From positions 1 through 60,903 of the forward strand of contig JACXUV010000023.1 of the NCBI GenBank assembly GCA_014763715.1: a stretch of 60,903 nucleotides of DNA, in the 5' to 3' direction. Position 1 is the stretch's first letter. Each line of letters begins with the position of its first letter. Source of the stretch: Rhodobacterales bacterium (GTDB lineage Bacteria; Pseudomonadota; Alphaproteobacteria; Caulobacterales; Hyphomonadaceae). Positions 1 to 9,984 of the stretch are shown one piece after another. The notes below the pieces were generated by a model. The model worked only from the letters and a program-made list of their open reading frames with translations, was not told the origin of the DNA and did no database searches. A program made the translations under genes and the position numbers.

Positions 1-1110
1 GCAGACGTCGCGGGCATCGCGCACGGTGTGCAGGATCTTCGCCTCAGGAAAAAGGCGCAGGATGAGGCCGATATGATAGAAATTGTCAGGCCGCTTATCA
101 GTCACAAAGCCAGTCAGCCCCGGCCTGCGCTGCAGCACACCTTCGATATAAGCGGCCCGGGCATCGGCAATTTGCTGATGCGATGCCGTGGCAAGGGCGG
201 CCGGATAGGGAGAGAAGTGCTTGGCGCCAATGGCAGGCAGCAGCGGCAACTCACCCAGTGTCTCTACCTGACTATGGGCTGACAAAACCTGCTCAAGGAG
301 GGTCGATCCGGACCTGAACTGGCCGAGGATGAAGACCGGCACGAAAGGGGCGGCAGGGATTGCCTGGTCCGTCCCATCGGCGGGCATGCCCATAAGGCTC
401 TGGATTACGGCATCATGCCGCGCGGCATCGAAAGCGGGTAATCCCTGCGGCCGGGCTGCTTCACTCAATCTGTTCGCTCTCGCATAGGCGGAGAAGGCTT
501 CGTCGTAAGCGCCGACACGGTCCATCATTTGGCCAAGAGCAAACTCGAGCCCTGCACGAGCGCCGGGTGTCAGGTCAGCTCTCTGAAGGGCGGTTTCAAC
601 CCTTTTGACGATGCTGTCTTCTCTGGTGCTGGGACGAGACAGATTGGCGATGCGTGCCAGAGGTTCAGTCTCTTGGGGCGCGAGCGCCAGGGCGCGCTCA
701 TACTGCGCAATGGCGGCCTCCCGGTCGCCAAGGTCTTCATAGGTGTTGCCAAGATTGAAGAGCGCCGGAACATAGCCCGCATTCAGTTTGATAGCTTCTG
801 TGTAGGCAGCGATCGCCGACTGGGAGTCCAGCAGGTCGTCAGCGTGAATGACGCCCTTGTTCAACCACACTTCTTCAGCCCCCTGGACGCCTCGCGCGAG
901 CGCCTGGTCATACGCAGCTAGGGCTTGTAGCGGCTCCCGGGCCCGGCGCAGAAGCCAGGCAAGATTGTACCAGCTGTCAGGAAGATCGGGTTCTATCGAC
1001 AGGACATCGCGGTAAGCCGCTATCGCTTCAGCGATGCGCCCGGAATTGCGAAGGGCGGACGCTTCCGCAAGACGGGCTGAATACCTGGCCGGATCGACAC
1101 CTGAGGACAT
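1..1110 (-). CDS. TPR-repeat sulfotransferase (3'-truncated by window edge)
   Basis: The minus frame is open from an ATG at 1108-1110 to base 1, giving 370 residues without a stop; the C-terminus lies outside the window. The first 180 or so residues are tetratricopeptide repeats (for example YNLAWLLRRAREPLQALAAY and FNLGNTYEDLGDREAAIAQY), which usually bind partner proteins. The second half is a sulfotransferase_3-type domain with a 5'-phosphosulfate-binding loop, FILGQFRSGSTLLEQ, near residue 255. Such proteins would transfer sulfate from PAPS to a carbohydrate or protein; the acceptor cannot be read from sequence. It follows purQ on the same strand after 40 bases. The family call is firm, the substrate unknown. 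Confidence 0.85.
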   Translation of the reverse strand, partial: MSSGVDPARYSARLAEASALRNSGRIAEAIAAYRDVLSIEPDLPDSWYNLAWLLRRAREPLQALAAYDQALARGVQGAEEVWLNKGVIHADDLLDSQSAIAAYTEAIKLNAGYVPALFNLGNTYEDLGDREAAIAQYERALALAPQETEPLARIANLSRPSTREDSIVKRVETALQRADLTPGARAGLEFALGQMMDRVGAYDEAFSAYARANRLSEAARPQGLPAFDAARHDAVIQSLMGMPADGTDQAIPAAPFVPVFILGQFRSGSTLLEQVLSAHSQVETLGELPLLPAIGAKHFSPYPAALATASHQQIADARAAYIEGVLQRRPGLTGFVTDKRPDNFYHIGLILRLFPEAKILHTVRDARDVC

Positions 1111-1150
1111 CAGAAAAGTCTAGCGGCCGCCGCTATGGCTGGCCAGCGCT

Positions 1151-1819
1151 TCAGGCTGCGCCGAGCAGGCTCTCGAACAGGGCCAGGCCGTCATCGCCGC
1201 CCTCATGCCCGCCAATGGCGCGCTCCGGGTGGGGCATCATTCCGAGCACGCGTCCGTTCGGGCTAAGAATGCCGGCAATGTCGCGCGCCGCACCATTCGG
1301 GTTCTGTCCGGGTGCATAACGGAAAGCGACATGTCCTTCACCTTCGATGCGGTCGAGCGTCTCGCTATCGGCAAAGTAGTTGCCATCATGGTGGGCAATC
1401 GGGATCACGATTTCCTTGTCACCCTGATAGGCACTGGTGAAGGCAGTGTTCGAGGTCTCAACCGTCAGAGCCTGCGGCTTGCAGACAAAATGAAGCGAGG
1501 CATTGCGCATGAGAGCGCCGGGCAGGAGGCCCGTTTCACAAAGGATCTGGAAGCCGTTACATACGCCCAGCACATAACCACCGCGCTCGGCATGGGCTTT
1601 CAGCTGCGAAATCACTGGCGAATTGCCAGCAATTGCCCCGCAACGCAGATAGTCGCCATAGGAAAAGCCGCCTGGCACCATGACCAGATCGGTGCCCTCA
1701 GGGATGGTTCCATCCTTGTGCCAGACCATGGCCGGCGCCTTGCCAGTCACCTTCAGGAGCGCGTCGTGAGCGTCACGATCACAGTTCGAACCGGGAAAGA
1801 CGATGACAGCGGTTTTCAT
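1151..1819 (-). CDS. purQ: Phosphoribosylformylglycinamidine synthase subunit PurQ
   Basis: This is the glutaminase subunit of FGAM synthase (de novo purine pathway, step 4), supplying ammonia to PurL. The 222-residue product begins [14 protein letters not shown], the conserved N-terminus of the family, so I reject an in-frame start 30 bases further upstream. The class-I amidotransferase nucleophile is Cys87 in LGVCNGFQ, and the His/Glu pair lies in MPHPER near the C-terminus. Length is typical. PurS and PurL, often adjacent in alphaproteobacteria, are not next to it here. Confidence 0.95.
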   Translation of the reverse strand: MKTAVIVFPGSNCDRDAHDALLKVTGKAPAMVWHKDGTIPEGTDLVMVPGGFSYGDYLRCGAIAGNSPVISQLKAHAERGGYVLGVCNGFQILCETGLLPGALMRNASLHFVCKPQALTVETSNTAFTSAYQGDKEIVIPIAHHDGNYFADSETLDRIEGEGHVAFRYAPGQNPNGAARDIAGILSPNGRVLGMMPHPERAIGGHEGGDDGLALFESLLGAA

Positions 1820-1902
1820 GGCGCAGCCTTTAGCAAGGAGTCGGGGCAAAAGGGAACGGGAAATAGCTCCGCATTAGACTACAAAGCGCAGTTTTTCCCA
1901 TT

Positions 1903-2244
1903 TCATGCGCCCCGAAAGATGAAAGCGGCCCCCAGAGCAATGAAAGCAAAGCCTACGGCATGGTTCCAGCCAAGTGGCTCCTTGAGGATCCAGACCGAAA
2001 AGCCGCTGAAGACCAGCAGTGTGATGATCTCCTGTATCGTCTTCAGTTGGGCGGTCGAATAGACTCCACTTCCGATACGATTGGCCGGTACGGCCAGGAG
2101 GTACTCGAATAGCGCGATGCCCCAGCTTGCCAGGATCACGACAAACAAGGGGGCGGTCTTGAACTTCAGATGACCGTACCAGGCGAATGTCATGAACACA
2201 TTGGATAGCGACAGCATCACGATCGGCAGAACGTAGGCAGGCAT
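1903..2244 (-). CDS. Small DUF486-type membrane protein (DMT-like)
   Basis: A 113-residue hydrophobic protein with four predicted membrane segments, resembling the DUF486 family, whose fold is half of a DMT/EamA transporter. I start it at ATG 2242-2244, preceded by GGAG at a suitable distance; a TTG five codons upstream is also in frame. Recognisable features are the N-terminal helix with the YGHLKF segment and the C-terminal helix AFIALGAAFIF. DMT-type small proteins often act as dimers, but no substrate can be inferred. It is followed by purQ on the same strand. Confidence 0.75.
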   Translation of the reverse strand: MPAYVLPIVMLSLSNVFMTFAWYGHLKFKTAPLFVVILASWGIALFEYLLAVPANRIGSGVYSTAQLKTIQEIITLLVFSGFSVWILKEPLGWNHAVGFAFIALGAAFIFRGA

Positions 2245-2296
2245 AAGAGACGGCTCCAATTGGTTTCATCTATCTTGTGGAGTCCGCACAAAAGAA

Positions 2297-2322
2297 AACG
2301 CCACCCGCAAGCAGGTGGCGTT
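2297..2322 (-). terminator. Rho-independent terminator of gltA
   Basis: A perfect 9-bp inverted repeat (AACGCCACC at 2297-2305, GGTGGCGTT at 2314-2322) with an 8-base loop lies 26 bases past the gltA stop. On the minus strand the stem is followed by TTTCTTTTGT, a good T-rich tract. Confidence 0.85.
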
Positions 2323-2348
2323 CGCAATATTAGTTTTGAGCGGCTGGA

Positions 2349-3653
2349 TTAGCGCTTTTCGATCGGAACATAGTCCCGCATCGCGGCGCCGGTGTAGATC
2401 TGGCGCGGACGGCCGATCCGTTGCGTCGGATCGTCGATCATTTCGTTGAGCTGCGCAACCCAGCCCACGGTACGGGCGAGGGCGAACAGGACCGTGAACA
2501 TCTGCTTCGGGAAGCCCATCGCATCGAGGATGATGCCAGAGTAGAAGTCGACGTTCGGATAGAGTTTCTTCTCGATGAAGTACTCGTCCTCAAGAGCGAT
2601 GCGCTCCAGTTCCATAGCGACTTTCAGGATCGGCGTATCCTTCAGGCCCAGCAGGTCCAGCACTTCGTGTGCCGACTCGCGCATGACTTTCGCGCGGGGG
2701 TCGTAGTTCTTGTAGACGCGGTGACCAAAGCCCATCAGGCGGAACGGGTCATTCTTGTCCTTCGCCTTTTCAATGTACTCAGGGATGCGGTCCGCGCTGC
2801 CGATCTCATGCAGCATGTTGAGGCATGCTTCATTGGCGCCGCCATGGCTCGGGCCCCAAAGACAGGCAACGCCTGCTGCAACAGCGGCAAACGGGTGAGC
2901 GCCCGAAGAGCCTGCGAGACGCACGGTGGACGTCGAGGCATTTTGCTCGTGATCGGCGTGCAGGATGAAGAAACGATCCATGGCCTTGGCAATGGCCGGA
3001 TCCACCTTGTAGTCCTCAGCGCTGACCGAGAAGCACATGTTCAGGAAGTTCTCGGCGTAGGACAGTTCGTTGCGCGGATCGACAAATTTCTGTCCGAGAT
3101 TGTACTTCAGGATGCGTGCGCAGAGCGTCGGCATCTTGGCGAGGAGGCGGATGGAGCTTAGACGGCGCTCTTCCGGGTCTTCGCTGTCCATGGCGCCCGG
3201 ATAGAAGGAGGCAAGGCCGCCAACGGTAGCCGTAAGCATGGCCATCGGGTGGCTGTCGCGGCGGAAGCCTTCAAAGAAGCGGTCCATCTGCGTGTGCAGC
3301 AGGGTGTGCTGCTTGATGGTGTCGTTGAACACTTCCAGTTCGGAGGTCGTGGGCAGCTCACCGTACAGGATCAGGTGGCAGACTTCCGGGAAGGTCGATT
3401 GCTCAGCCAGCTGGCCAATCGGATAACCGCGGTGCAGCAGAACACCTTCGTCACCGTCGATGAAAGTGATCTGGCTTTCGCAGCTCGCGGTCGATGTGAA
3501 GCCAGGGTCGAACGTGAAATGGTTCGTTTCGCCGTAAACACGGCGAATATCGATCACATCCGGCCCGTGCGTTCCGGAGAGAACCGGGAGTTCATAGGAA
3601 TTGCCAGCCACTTCCAGTTTTGCTGTGCCGTGCGGTTTCGTCTTGTTTTCCAT
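2349..3653 (-). CDS. gltA: Citrate synthase
   Basis: A 434-residue type II (hexameric, Gram-negative) citrate synthase, condensing acetyl-CoA and oxaloacetate at the entry of the TCA cycle. The catalytic motifs are present: the [10 protein letters not shown] segment, the [13 protein letters not shown] segment, and the C-terminal R-I-G-R-P-R-Q region. The start MENKTKPHG has an AAGG-type ribosome site 6-10 bases upstream. Its start lies 29 bases after the gltX stop on the same strand, so the two may be cotranscribed, with a strong terminator behind gltA. Confidence 0.97.
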   Translation of the reverse strand: MENKTKPHGTAKLEVAGNSYELPVLSGTHGPDVIDIRRVYGETNHFTFDPGFTSTASCESQITFIDGDEGVLLHRGYPIGQLAEQSTFPEVCHLILYGELPTTSELEVFNDTIKQHTLLHTQMDRFFEGFRRDSHPMAMLTATVGGLASFYPGAMDSEDPEERRLSSIRLLAKMPTLCARILKYNLGQKFVDPRNELSYAENFLNMCFSVSAEDYKVDPAIAKAMDRFFILHADHEQNASTSTVRLAGSSGAHPFAAVAAGVACLWGPSHGGANEACLNMLHEIGSADRIPEYIEKAKDKNDPFRLMGFGHRVYKNYDPRAKVMRESAHEVLDLLGLKDTPILKVAMELERIALEDEYFIEKKLYPNVDFYSGIILDAMGFPKQMFTVLFALARTVGWVAQLNEMIDDPTQRIGRPRQIYTGAAMRDYVPIEKR

Positions 3654-3682
3654 CAGCCTTACCCTTCAAACCTTCTTGCTCT

Positions 3683-5158
3683 TCAGGCGCCCGGAGCAGT
3701 TTCCGGCGCCAGTTGATCATCAATTCGTCCAAGCGCTTCGTCCCGGCCGAGCCACTCCAGTACCGGCGCAATATCCGGTGCGGGAAGGCCGCCTGTGAGC
3801 GCAGCGCGTAGTGGTTGACCTATCTGCCCCATAGATAGGTCTTGTGCAGTGCAATACGAAGTTATCGTCACAGAAATCTGATCTGCCGTCCATTCCGGCA
3901 GGCGCTGCAGTTCGTCGCGCAAGCCGCGCAATCGGTCAAGTGCCTCACCTGAGACGGCCTTGCGGGCCTTCTTGTTCAGTTCCAGTGGCCGTTTTGCCAG
4001 CAGGAATGCAAAAGACTGCGCCAATTCCGGCAGCGTCGTACCCCGGTCCTTCATGTGGGGCAGGGCTGTCCTCAAGCGTTGTTCCGCTTCGCCGATCGGG
4101 CCTTCAGCTTCCCAATAGGGCTTAAGCAGATCAAACAGGCGGTCATCGTCTGCGAGGCGCATGAAATGCGCATTTACCTGGCCGAGCTTGTCAAGGTCCA
4201 GCCGTCCCGGGGCACGGTTGATGCCGGAGATATCGAAGGCGGCAATCGCCTCCTCATCCGTAAAGATTTCCTGATCGCCATGGCTCCAGCCAATACGGAG
4301 CAGGTAGGCCCGCATGGCTTCAGGGAGGTAGCCCATTTCACGATAGGCCAGGGTCGACAGTGCGCCATGCCGCTTGGAAAGCTTGGCGCCATCAGGGCCG
4401 TGTATCATCGGAACGTGCGCCATCTGGGGGATATCCCAGCCCATGGCTTCATAGATAGGGATCTGGCGGAAGGCATTTCGCAGATGATCATCGCCTCGGA
4501 TGATGTGGGTCACGCCCATATCGTGATCGTCCACCACAACGGCCAGCATATAGGTCGGCGTGCCATCAGCGCGCAAAAGGATCAGGTCATCCAGTTCGCT
4601 TGCCTGAATCCGGACCGTGCCCTGAACGCCATCTTCCAGCACGCGCTCTCCATCATCCGGCGCGCGCAGACGAACCGTATATGCAGCGTCTGCTGAAGGA
4701 GCTGGAGCACCGTCACGCCAGGGCGAACGGTATGGCGCGAGCAGGGCATGCGCTTCTGCCAGGAGGGTGGCCTTCTCGTCTTCGGAAATCCCTTCCGCCT
4801 TGGCAGCGGCGCGCTTTTCCTCACCAAGTTCGCGGCGCGCCTGCAGCTCTTCCTGGGTCGCGTAGCAACGGAAGGCCGTGCCGCGGCGGATCATCTCTTC
4901 AGCCACGTCCGCATGCCGACCGGCGCGTTCGAATTGCATTATCGGCGGCTCATCTGAGGTGAGTCCAAGCCACTCCATGCCTTCAAGAATCGCCGCCGTC
5001 GCTTCCGGTGTGGAGCGCTCGCGATCGGTGTCTTCGATACGCAGAAGGAACTTCCCGTTGTGATGTTTCGCAAACAGGTAGTTGAAAAGTGCCGTGCGAG
5101 CGCCTCCAATGTGAAGCATGCCAGTAGGAGAGGGGGCAAATCGCGTGACGACGTCCAT
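3683..5158 (-). CDS. gltX: Glutamyl-tRNA synthetase
   Basis: A 491-residue class I aminoacyl-tRNA synthetase that charges tRNA-Glu (and often tRNA-Gln in alphaproteobacteria, for later amidation). The HIGH-type motif APSPTGMLHIGGA is at residues 8-20 and the KLSKRHG signature at 259-265. A segment around residues 105-155 (EELQARRELGEEKRAAAKAE) is a typical GluRS insertion. The start is fixed by the conserved N-terminus. The start codon is separated from the divergent comEC start by only 21 bases, so the promoters of both genes must overlap or lie inside each other's coding regions. Confidence 0.97.
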   Translation of the reverse strand: MDVVTRFAPSPTGMLHIGGARTALFNYLFAKHHNGKFLLRIEDTDRERSTPEATAAILEGMEWLGLTSDEPPIMQFERAGRHADVAEEMIRRGTAFRCYATQEELQARRELGEEKRAAAKAEGISEDEKATLLAEAHALLAPYRSPWRDGAPAPSADAAYTVRLRAPDDGERVLEDGVQGTVRIQASELDDLILLRADGTPTYMLAVVVDDHDMGVTHIIRGDDHLRNAFRQIPIYEAMGWDIPQMAHVPMIHGPDGAKLSKRHGALSTLAYREMGYLPEAMRAYLLRIGWSHGDQEIFTDEEAIAAFDISGINRAPGRLDLDKLGQVNAHFMRLADDDRLFDLLKPYWEAEGPIGEAEQRLRTALPHMKDRGTTLPELAQSFAFLLAKRPLELNKKARKAVSGEALDRLRGLRDELQRLPEWTADQISVTITSYCTAQDLSMGQIGQPLRAALTGGLPAPDIAPVLEWLGRDEALGRIDDQLAPETAPGA

Positions 5159-5179
5159 GTCTCGTGAGGGCTCCGGTTA

Positions 5180-7249
5180 ATGCTACAGATGAGGCGTCCC
5201 GGCTGGGAGAAACACAAGGTTGCTCCGGAAGGCAAGGGGCTGGCACCAGCTATTGCAGCAGTGTGGACCAGCCTTTGGTCGATAGCGGCTATCGACTCGC
5301 GCCCTTTATTGTTCGCTTTTTCCCTCTGCGCGGGAGTTGTGGTCTATTTTTCCCAGCAAAACGAACCTGCAATGGGGATCTGCCTCCTTGCGACAATAAG
5401 TGCGGGCATATTCTTTCTGGCCACGCGTTGGGTTTGGCAGCTTTCCCGGCTCAATGTGCCAGCCTTGATTCTGCTCGGACTGACAGGTGGTTACACTGCC
5501 GCGACGGTCCGGACGGCCACTGTGGCGGCACCGGTCATTCTGTCCGAAACGCGCCCGCTGATGCTCGAAGGCTGGGTCAGGGAAGTTGAGCCCGGCACCA
5601 AGGGAGACAGGTTGCGCATTGAAGTGCACGCCTTGTCGGGGCTCAGCGCAGATGAAACGCCGGCATATGTGAGGGTCACACACCGTTTGAACCTGAACGT
5701 GGCGCCCGGGCGGTTCGTGAGGTGCTTTGTCGTCCTGCGTCCACCTCCATCTCCCTCACTCCAGGGGGACTATGATTTTCGCCGTCAGGCCTGGTTCGAA
5801 CAGCTGGGAGGCGTTGGATATGTCATGGGCCGCTGTCGCGGTGGTCCCCTCGGGGCGCCCAAAGGGACACTGAGGCAGCTATCTCTGGAGGTTTCATCAT
5901 TTCGTCGGCGGCTGGCAGAGCATGTGAAAGATGCGGCGGGCGAGCGTGCGGGGGGCTTTGCTGCGGCGCTGGTCTCCGGAGACCGGAGTTTCATGGCGAC
6001 AGAAGACCAGGAGGCGCTCAGGGCGTCTGGCCTGTCGCACCTGCTCGCTATATCCGGCCTGCATATGGCCATGGTCGGCGGGCTTGTTTTTTTGCTTGTC
6101 CGCCGAGCGCTGGCTTTCATCGAGCCACTCGCCCTGCGTGTGGCCGTACAGAAACCGGCAGCCGTCGCGGCCCTGATCGCAAGCTTCATCTACCTCATCA
6201 TCTCAGGAGACAGTGTATCCACACAACGGGCTTTCATCATGTCGGCTGTCGTGTTTGGCGCGGTCCTGGCTGACCGGGCGGCGCTGAGCCTGCGTTCCTA
6301 TGCCATCGCCATGATCCTTGTTGAGCTGTTGCAGCCGGAAAGTGTCATGACTCCCGGGTTCCAGATGTCCTTTGCGGCGTCCGGTGCCCTGATCGCGACT
6401 TATGACGCCTGGTCCCGGCGCCGCGCGGAGCATGAGCGAGTTCTGGGCGCTACCAGCTATACATGGGCTTCCCTGTTCGTGACGTCCCTTGTCGCGGGGA
6501 CTGCGACGGCTCCCTTCGCGATCTATCATTTCGACCGTGTGGCAGCCTTTGGTTTGCTCGCAAATCTTCTGGCGATGCCAATCGTGACTTTTGTGAGCGC
6601 GCCGTTTGCCGCACTGTCCCTGATCCTGACTCCCTTTGGTCTGGGGGATATGGGGCTAAGGTTGTTTGGCTACTCTCTGGAAGCTGTGCTGGCGATTGCG
6701 CACTGGTGCGCCAGCCTGCCGAGCGCCGCCATGACGCTTCCGAGAGCCATGCCACCCATGACGCTGCTCCTCTGTTCCGGAGCGATCGCCTGCGCGATGG
6801 CCGCGCGTGGTGTCGCGCGTATCGCCTTGGCCAGCATATTGTTGATACCTGCCGGGATCGGCTGGCTTCTTGCGCCGGATGTCATTGCCCATTGGGCCCC
6901 ATCCGGCGACCTGTTCCTGAAGGACGAAAGAGGGCAAATGACCCGTTACGAACTGGCAGAAGGCGACGGGCTGGCCCCGTTGCGTTATTCGGATGCAATG
7001 ACCGGGGAAGAGTGCATGGAGGCGACATGCACTATCCCGCTCGCAGGGCGATCGGGCCAGTTCGCTGAAGCCGTCATAAATGACAGGGCTGAGCCCCATG
7101 TCACAATTACCAGCGGAGAGCAGTCCATTCGCCTGAGCTGGCAAGATACGCAGGATAGCGGTGGCCTGACTGTAAAAGCAGGCCGAAAGGGCATGACGCT
7201 GGAAAAAGTATCTGCGTGCGGGAACCGCCCCTGGCGAGCCTGCCCCTAG
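5180..7249 (+). CDS. comEC: ComEC/Rec2 family DNA-uptake channel protein
   Basis: A 689-residue polytopic membrane protein. It has an N-terminal DUF4131-like region (membrane helices, then a small beta domain, residues 40-200) and the Competence domain from about residue 240, with the family hallmark [18 protein letters not shown]. In Gram-positive bacteria ComEC passes single-stranded DNA across the membrane. The roughly 130-residue C-terminal tail is soluble but lacks the metal-binding HxHxDH motif of the metallo-beta-lactamase domain found in long ComEC proteins; this shortened form is common in alphaproteobacteria. ATG 5180 follows a GTGAGGG site. The stop shares the bases CTAG with the lexA stop. 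Confidence 0.88.
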   Translation: MLQMRRPGWEKHKVAPEGKGLAPAIAAVWTSLWSIAAIDSRPLLFAFSLCAGVVVYFSQQNEPAMGICLLATISAGIFFLATRWVWQLSRLNVPALILLGLTGGYTAATVRTATVAAPVILSETRPLMLEGWVREVEPGTKGDRLRIEVHALSGLSADETPAYVRVTHRLNLNVAPGRFVRCFVVLRPPPSPSLQGDYDFRRQAWFEQLGGVGYVMGRCRGGPLGAPKGTLRQLSLEVSSFRRRLAEHVKDAAGERAGGFAAALVSGDRSFMATEDQEALRASGLSHLLAISGLHMAMVGGLVFLLVRRALAFIEPLALRVAVQKPAAVAALIASFIYLIISGDSVSTQRAFIMSAVVFGAVLADRAALSLRSYAIAMILVELLQPESVMTPGFQMSFAASGALIATYDAWSRRRAEHERVLGATSYTWASLFVTSLVAGTATAPFAIYHFDRVAAFGLLANLLAMPIVTFVSAPFAALSLILTPFGLGDMGLRLFGYSLEAVLAIAHWCASLPSAAMTLPRAMPPMTLLLCSGAIACAMAARGVARIALASILLIPAGIGWLLAPDVIAHWAPSGDLFLKDERGQMTRYELAEGDGLAPLRYSDAMTGEECMEATCTIPLAGRSGQFAEAVINDRAEPHVTITSGEQSIRLSWQDTQDSGGLTVKAGRKGMTLEKVSACGNRPWRACP

Positions 7250-7929
7250 TCGTAGCGACGGACCAGCGCGACGAGACGTCCTTGAATGGCGACACGGTCC
7301 GGGCCGAAGATACGCGTTTCGTAGGCCGGGTTTGCCGCTTCCAGTGCCACAGACGCCCCTTTGCGGCGTAGACGTTTCAGTGTCGCCTCTTCACCATCGA
7401 TCAACGCAACCACAATGTCCCCGGTGCTGGCAGATTCCGTGCGACGGCAGATGACGATATCGCCCTCAAGAATGCCGGCATCGATCATTGAGTCACCCTG
7501 AACCTCAAGCGCGAAATGTTCCTCGCTGTCAGACAGACCATCTGGCGCGTTTACGTATCCATTGTCTTGCTGGATTGCAGAAATAGGGAGGCCGGCAGCA
7601 ATCCGGCCGATCAGTGGAACCGTACGCGGTGTGGCTTCAGGTGCTGGCCGACCTGCCGAGACAAGCGCTGGACGGAAATCCTTCCGGCCGCGTGGTGTGG
7701 CGCTTGCCACGGCCGATTCCGGTAATTTCAGAACTTCAAGTGCGCGTGCCCGGTGAGCGAGACGGCGGATAAAGCCGCGCTCTTCAAGGGCTGTAATGAG
7801 GCGGTGGATACCGGACTTGGATGCGAGATCGAGCGCTTCCTTCATCTCGTCGAAGGACGGGGAAACCCCGGTTTCCTTGATCCGCTCATTGATGAAGAGC
7901 AGGAGCTCTTTCTGCTTGCTAGTCAACAT
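7246..7929 (-). CDS. lexA: LexA repressor / SOS autoprotease
   Basis: A 227-residue LexA. The N-terminal winged-helix DNA-binding domain ([20 protein letters not shown]...) covers residues 1-65. The self-cleavage site is Ala112-Gly113 in RIAAGLPI, and the Ser/Lys dyad is Ser147 (GDSM) and Lys185 (ATLKR). I use ATG 7927-7929, the conserved LexA N-terminus; the open frame extends upstream but that stretch carries the SOS box. It represses itself and DNA-repair genes until RecA filaments trigger cleavage. It lies 62 bases behind trpC, with its own operator in the gap. Confidence 0.96.
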   Translation of the reverse strand: MLTSKQKELLLFINERIKETGVSPSFDEMKEALDLASKSGIHRLITALEERGFIRRLAHRARALEVLKLPESAVASATPRGRKDFRPALVSAGRPAPEATPRTVPLIGRIAAGLPISAIQQDNGYVNAPDGLSDSEEHFALEVQGDSMIDAGILEGDIVICRRTESASTGDIVVALIDGEEATLKRLRRKGASVALEAANPAYETRIFGPDRVAIQGRLVALVRRYD

Positions 7930-7966
7930 GTTGGGCCGCCTCTGGTCCGAATCTGTGTTCACATGT

Positions 7967-7981
7967 GTTCTACATGTGTTC
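7967..7981 (-). promoter_or_regulatory. SOS box (LexA operator) upstream of lexA
   Basis: GTTC-TACATGT-GTTC is the direct-repeat SOS box of alphaproteobacteria (GTTC-N7-GTTC). It sits 38 bases upstream of the lexA start, which fits autorepression. A third GTTC at 7957-7960 with a 6-base spacer to the second, and a repeated ACATGTGTT segment, extend the site on the lexA side. Confidence 0.85.
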
Positions 7982-7991
7982 ACGCTTCGGG

Positions 7992-8795
7992 TCAATCGCC
8001 GACGGTGCCGCGCAACTCTGCCACTGCGGCTTGCCGATGGTCACCGCGCTTCATCAGACTCTCGCCGATCAGGAAACGCCGGGCGCCTGTTTTCCTGAGG
8101 CGCGCAATATGCTCGGGCGTAGAGATGCCGCTTTCAGCGACCAGCTGCCTGTAAGGCGGTATCAGAGGGGCCAGACGCTCTGTTGTAGAGAGATCCGTCA
8201 CCATGCGCTTGAGATCCCGGTTGTTCACACCGAGCAGCGGGGAGGGCAGTCGCAGGGCCCGTTCCAGTTCGTCTTCATTGTGCGTTTCGACCAGCACATC
8301 CATGCCATAGCCCATCGCACAAGCGGTCAGCTCTGTTGCGAGTGCATCCTCAAGGCTTGCCATGATCACCAGAACACAATCCGCCCCCCAGGCCCGCGCT
8401 TCAGCTACCTGGATCGGATCGATCATGAAGTCCTTGCGCAGCATCGGAATGCTCACGGCATCACGGATGGCGGCAAAGTCATCGAGGCTGCCACCAAAGC
8501 TCGGGCCATCCGTCAGGACGGAAAGGCAGGCTGCGCCGCCGGCCTCATACTCTCGTGCAATTGCAATCGGATCCGCACCGGGGAGGATTTCACCAGCCGA
8601 TGGGCTTTTCCGCTTCAGTTCACAGATGAGCGCATTCTGGTCTTTGTCGGCCACGGCGTCCAAAGCAGCTGCGAAACCGCGCACCTTGCCAGCGTTCTGT
8701 GCCCTGGCATCCATGTCGGCAAAACTGGTCGAGCGCTTCAGGTCTGCGACCTCATCGCGCTTGTATTCGATAATCCGGTCGAGCGCTGTCGCCAT
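7992..8795 (-). CDS. trpC: Indole-3-glycerol-phosphate synthase
   Basis: A 267-residue TIM-barrel enzyme converting CdRP to indole-3-glycerol phosphate in tryptophan synthesis. Motifs: ELKRKSPS (phosphate and catalytic Lys), [16 protein letters not shown], and [10 protein letters not shown]. Its ATG overlaps the trpD stop by one base (TAATG), so it is probably translationally coupled. It is not fused to trpF. In several alphaproteobacteria moaC and moeA separate trpC from lexA; here lexA follows directly. Confidence 0.97.
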   Translation of the reverse strand: MATALDRIIEYKRDEVADLKRSTSFADMDARAQNAGKVRGFAAALDAVADKDQNALICELKRKSPSAGEILPGADPIAIAREYEAGGAACLSVLTDGPSFGGSLDDFAAIRDAVSIPMLRKDFMIDPIQVAEARAWGADCVLVIMASLEDALATELTACAMGYGMDVLVETHNEDELERALRLPSPLLGVNNRDLKRMVTDLSTTERLAPLIPPYRQLVAESGISTPEHIARLRKTGARRFLIGESLMKRGDHRQAAVAELRGTVGD

Positions 8796-9826
8796 TACAG
8801 GGCTTCGCCTCGTGACAAAGTCACCAGCTTGCGCAGCGTTTGTTTGGCAACGCCGGTATCAATTGCTTCGGCTGCCATGGCGGCTCCAGTTTTCAGATCA
8901 TTTGCCTTGCCATGCACGTGCAGGCCCGCCGCAGCATTCAACAGGACAGCAGCCCTGAAGGGTGTTTCATGGCCGTCGAGCAATTCCGTGATGGCCATGG
9001 CATTTCCGGCAACATCCTCGCTTTCCAGTGCAGAGAGGGGGTGCGTATCCAGACCGGCGTCGGAAGGGTGGACCTCAAATTCGCGCAGCCCGCCGTCCTC
9101 TGTCACTTCGCACACCTTGCTGGGGCCCGCGATGGACAGTTCGTCAATACCGTCGAGACCATGGACAACCCAGGACCGTTCTGTTCCGAGCCGCCCCAGG
9201 GTCTCGGCCATGGGGCGCACCCATTCCGGCGCGAACACGCCCAGCACCTGATGGCAGGCGCCTGCCGGATTGGTGAGGGGCCCAAGCAGGTTGAAGATAT
9301 TGCGGATACCAAGCTTCGCGCGCACCGGCGCCACATGGCGCATCGCGCTGTGGTGCGTGCGCGCATAGAGGAAGGCCACGCCCGCACCATCCAGGCAGTC
9401 CCGGAACTCATCCTCGCTGATTTCCAGATTCACCCCGAGGGCTTCCAGAACATCAGCGGAGCCTGTCTTGGGCGGAACCGAGCGATTGCCGTGCTTGGCG
9501 ACTCGGCCACCTGCAGCAGCGATGATGATCGCTGATGCCGTGGAGGTGTTGAGGCTCTTCCAAGGTAAACCACCCGTGCCGCACGTATCGAGCAGCGGTC
9601 CTTCGACAGACACCTTGCGCGCATGCTTGCGCATGATCGTCGCCCCGGCAGTCAGTTCTTCAGCGGTTTCGCCTCGAACCACGAGCCCCATCAGGAAAGC
9701 GCCGATTTCCTCTGGCGAGGCCTCGTCGGAGAGAAGCGCATCAAACGCGCCTTCAAGCATGTCTGCTTCAAGAGGCTGGCGGCGGGCGAGCGCCTTCAGC
9801 GCATCGGAGAGAGAAGTATCGGTCAT
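8795..9826 (-). CDS. trpD: Anthranilate phosphoribosyltransferase
   Basis: A 343-residue enzyme that joins anthranilate to PRPP. It shows the glycine-rich DTCGTGG motif near residue 80 and KHGNRSVPPKTGSADVLEAL, the family signature for anthranilate and PRPP binding. Its start lies 158 bases after the trpG stop, an unusually large gap in an otherwise overlapping set; I see only a 5-bp hairpin (AGCGG/CCGCT) there and no open frame, so an internal promoter is possible. Confidence 0.97.
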   Translation of the reverse strand: MTDTSLSDALKALARRQPLEADMLEGAFDALLSDEASPEEIGAFLMGLVVRGETAEELTAGATIMRKHARKVSVEGPLLDTCGTGGLPWKSLNTSTASAIIIAAAGGRVAKHGNRSVPPKTGSADVLEALGVNLEISEDEFRDCLDGAGVAFLYARTHHSAMRHVAPVRAKLGIRNIFNLLGPLTNPAGACHQVLGVFAPEWVRPMAETLGRLGTERSWVVHGLDGIDELSIAGPSKVCEVTEDGGLREFEVHPSDAGLDTHPLSALESEDVAGNAMAITELLDGHETPFRAAVLLNAAAGLHVHGKANDLKTGAAMAAEAIDTGVAKQTLRKLVTLSRGEAL

Positions 9827-9984
9827 AGGCCGTCACCGATAGCGGGCTTGTGCCGCTCGCTCAATAGTCCAGAAGGGCCAGCACCCCTGCAATAATGCGA
9901 AGGGCGAGAGCGCTAAGCTATGAGCCGATAGAGAGCAGGTCGCGGCAAAGCCTGACCCATTCCGGTATTCTCGGAGCATGCGGT

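Noticed and set aside
1205-2062. 285-codon plus-strand frame across purQ
   Set aside because: Antisense shadow of purQ and the DUF486 gene; no motif.
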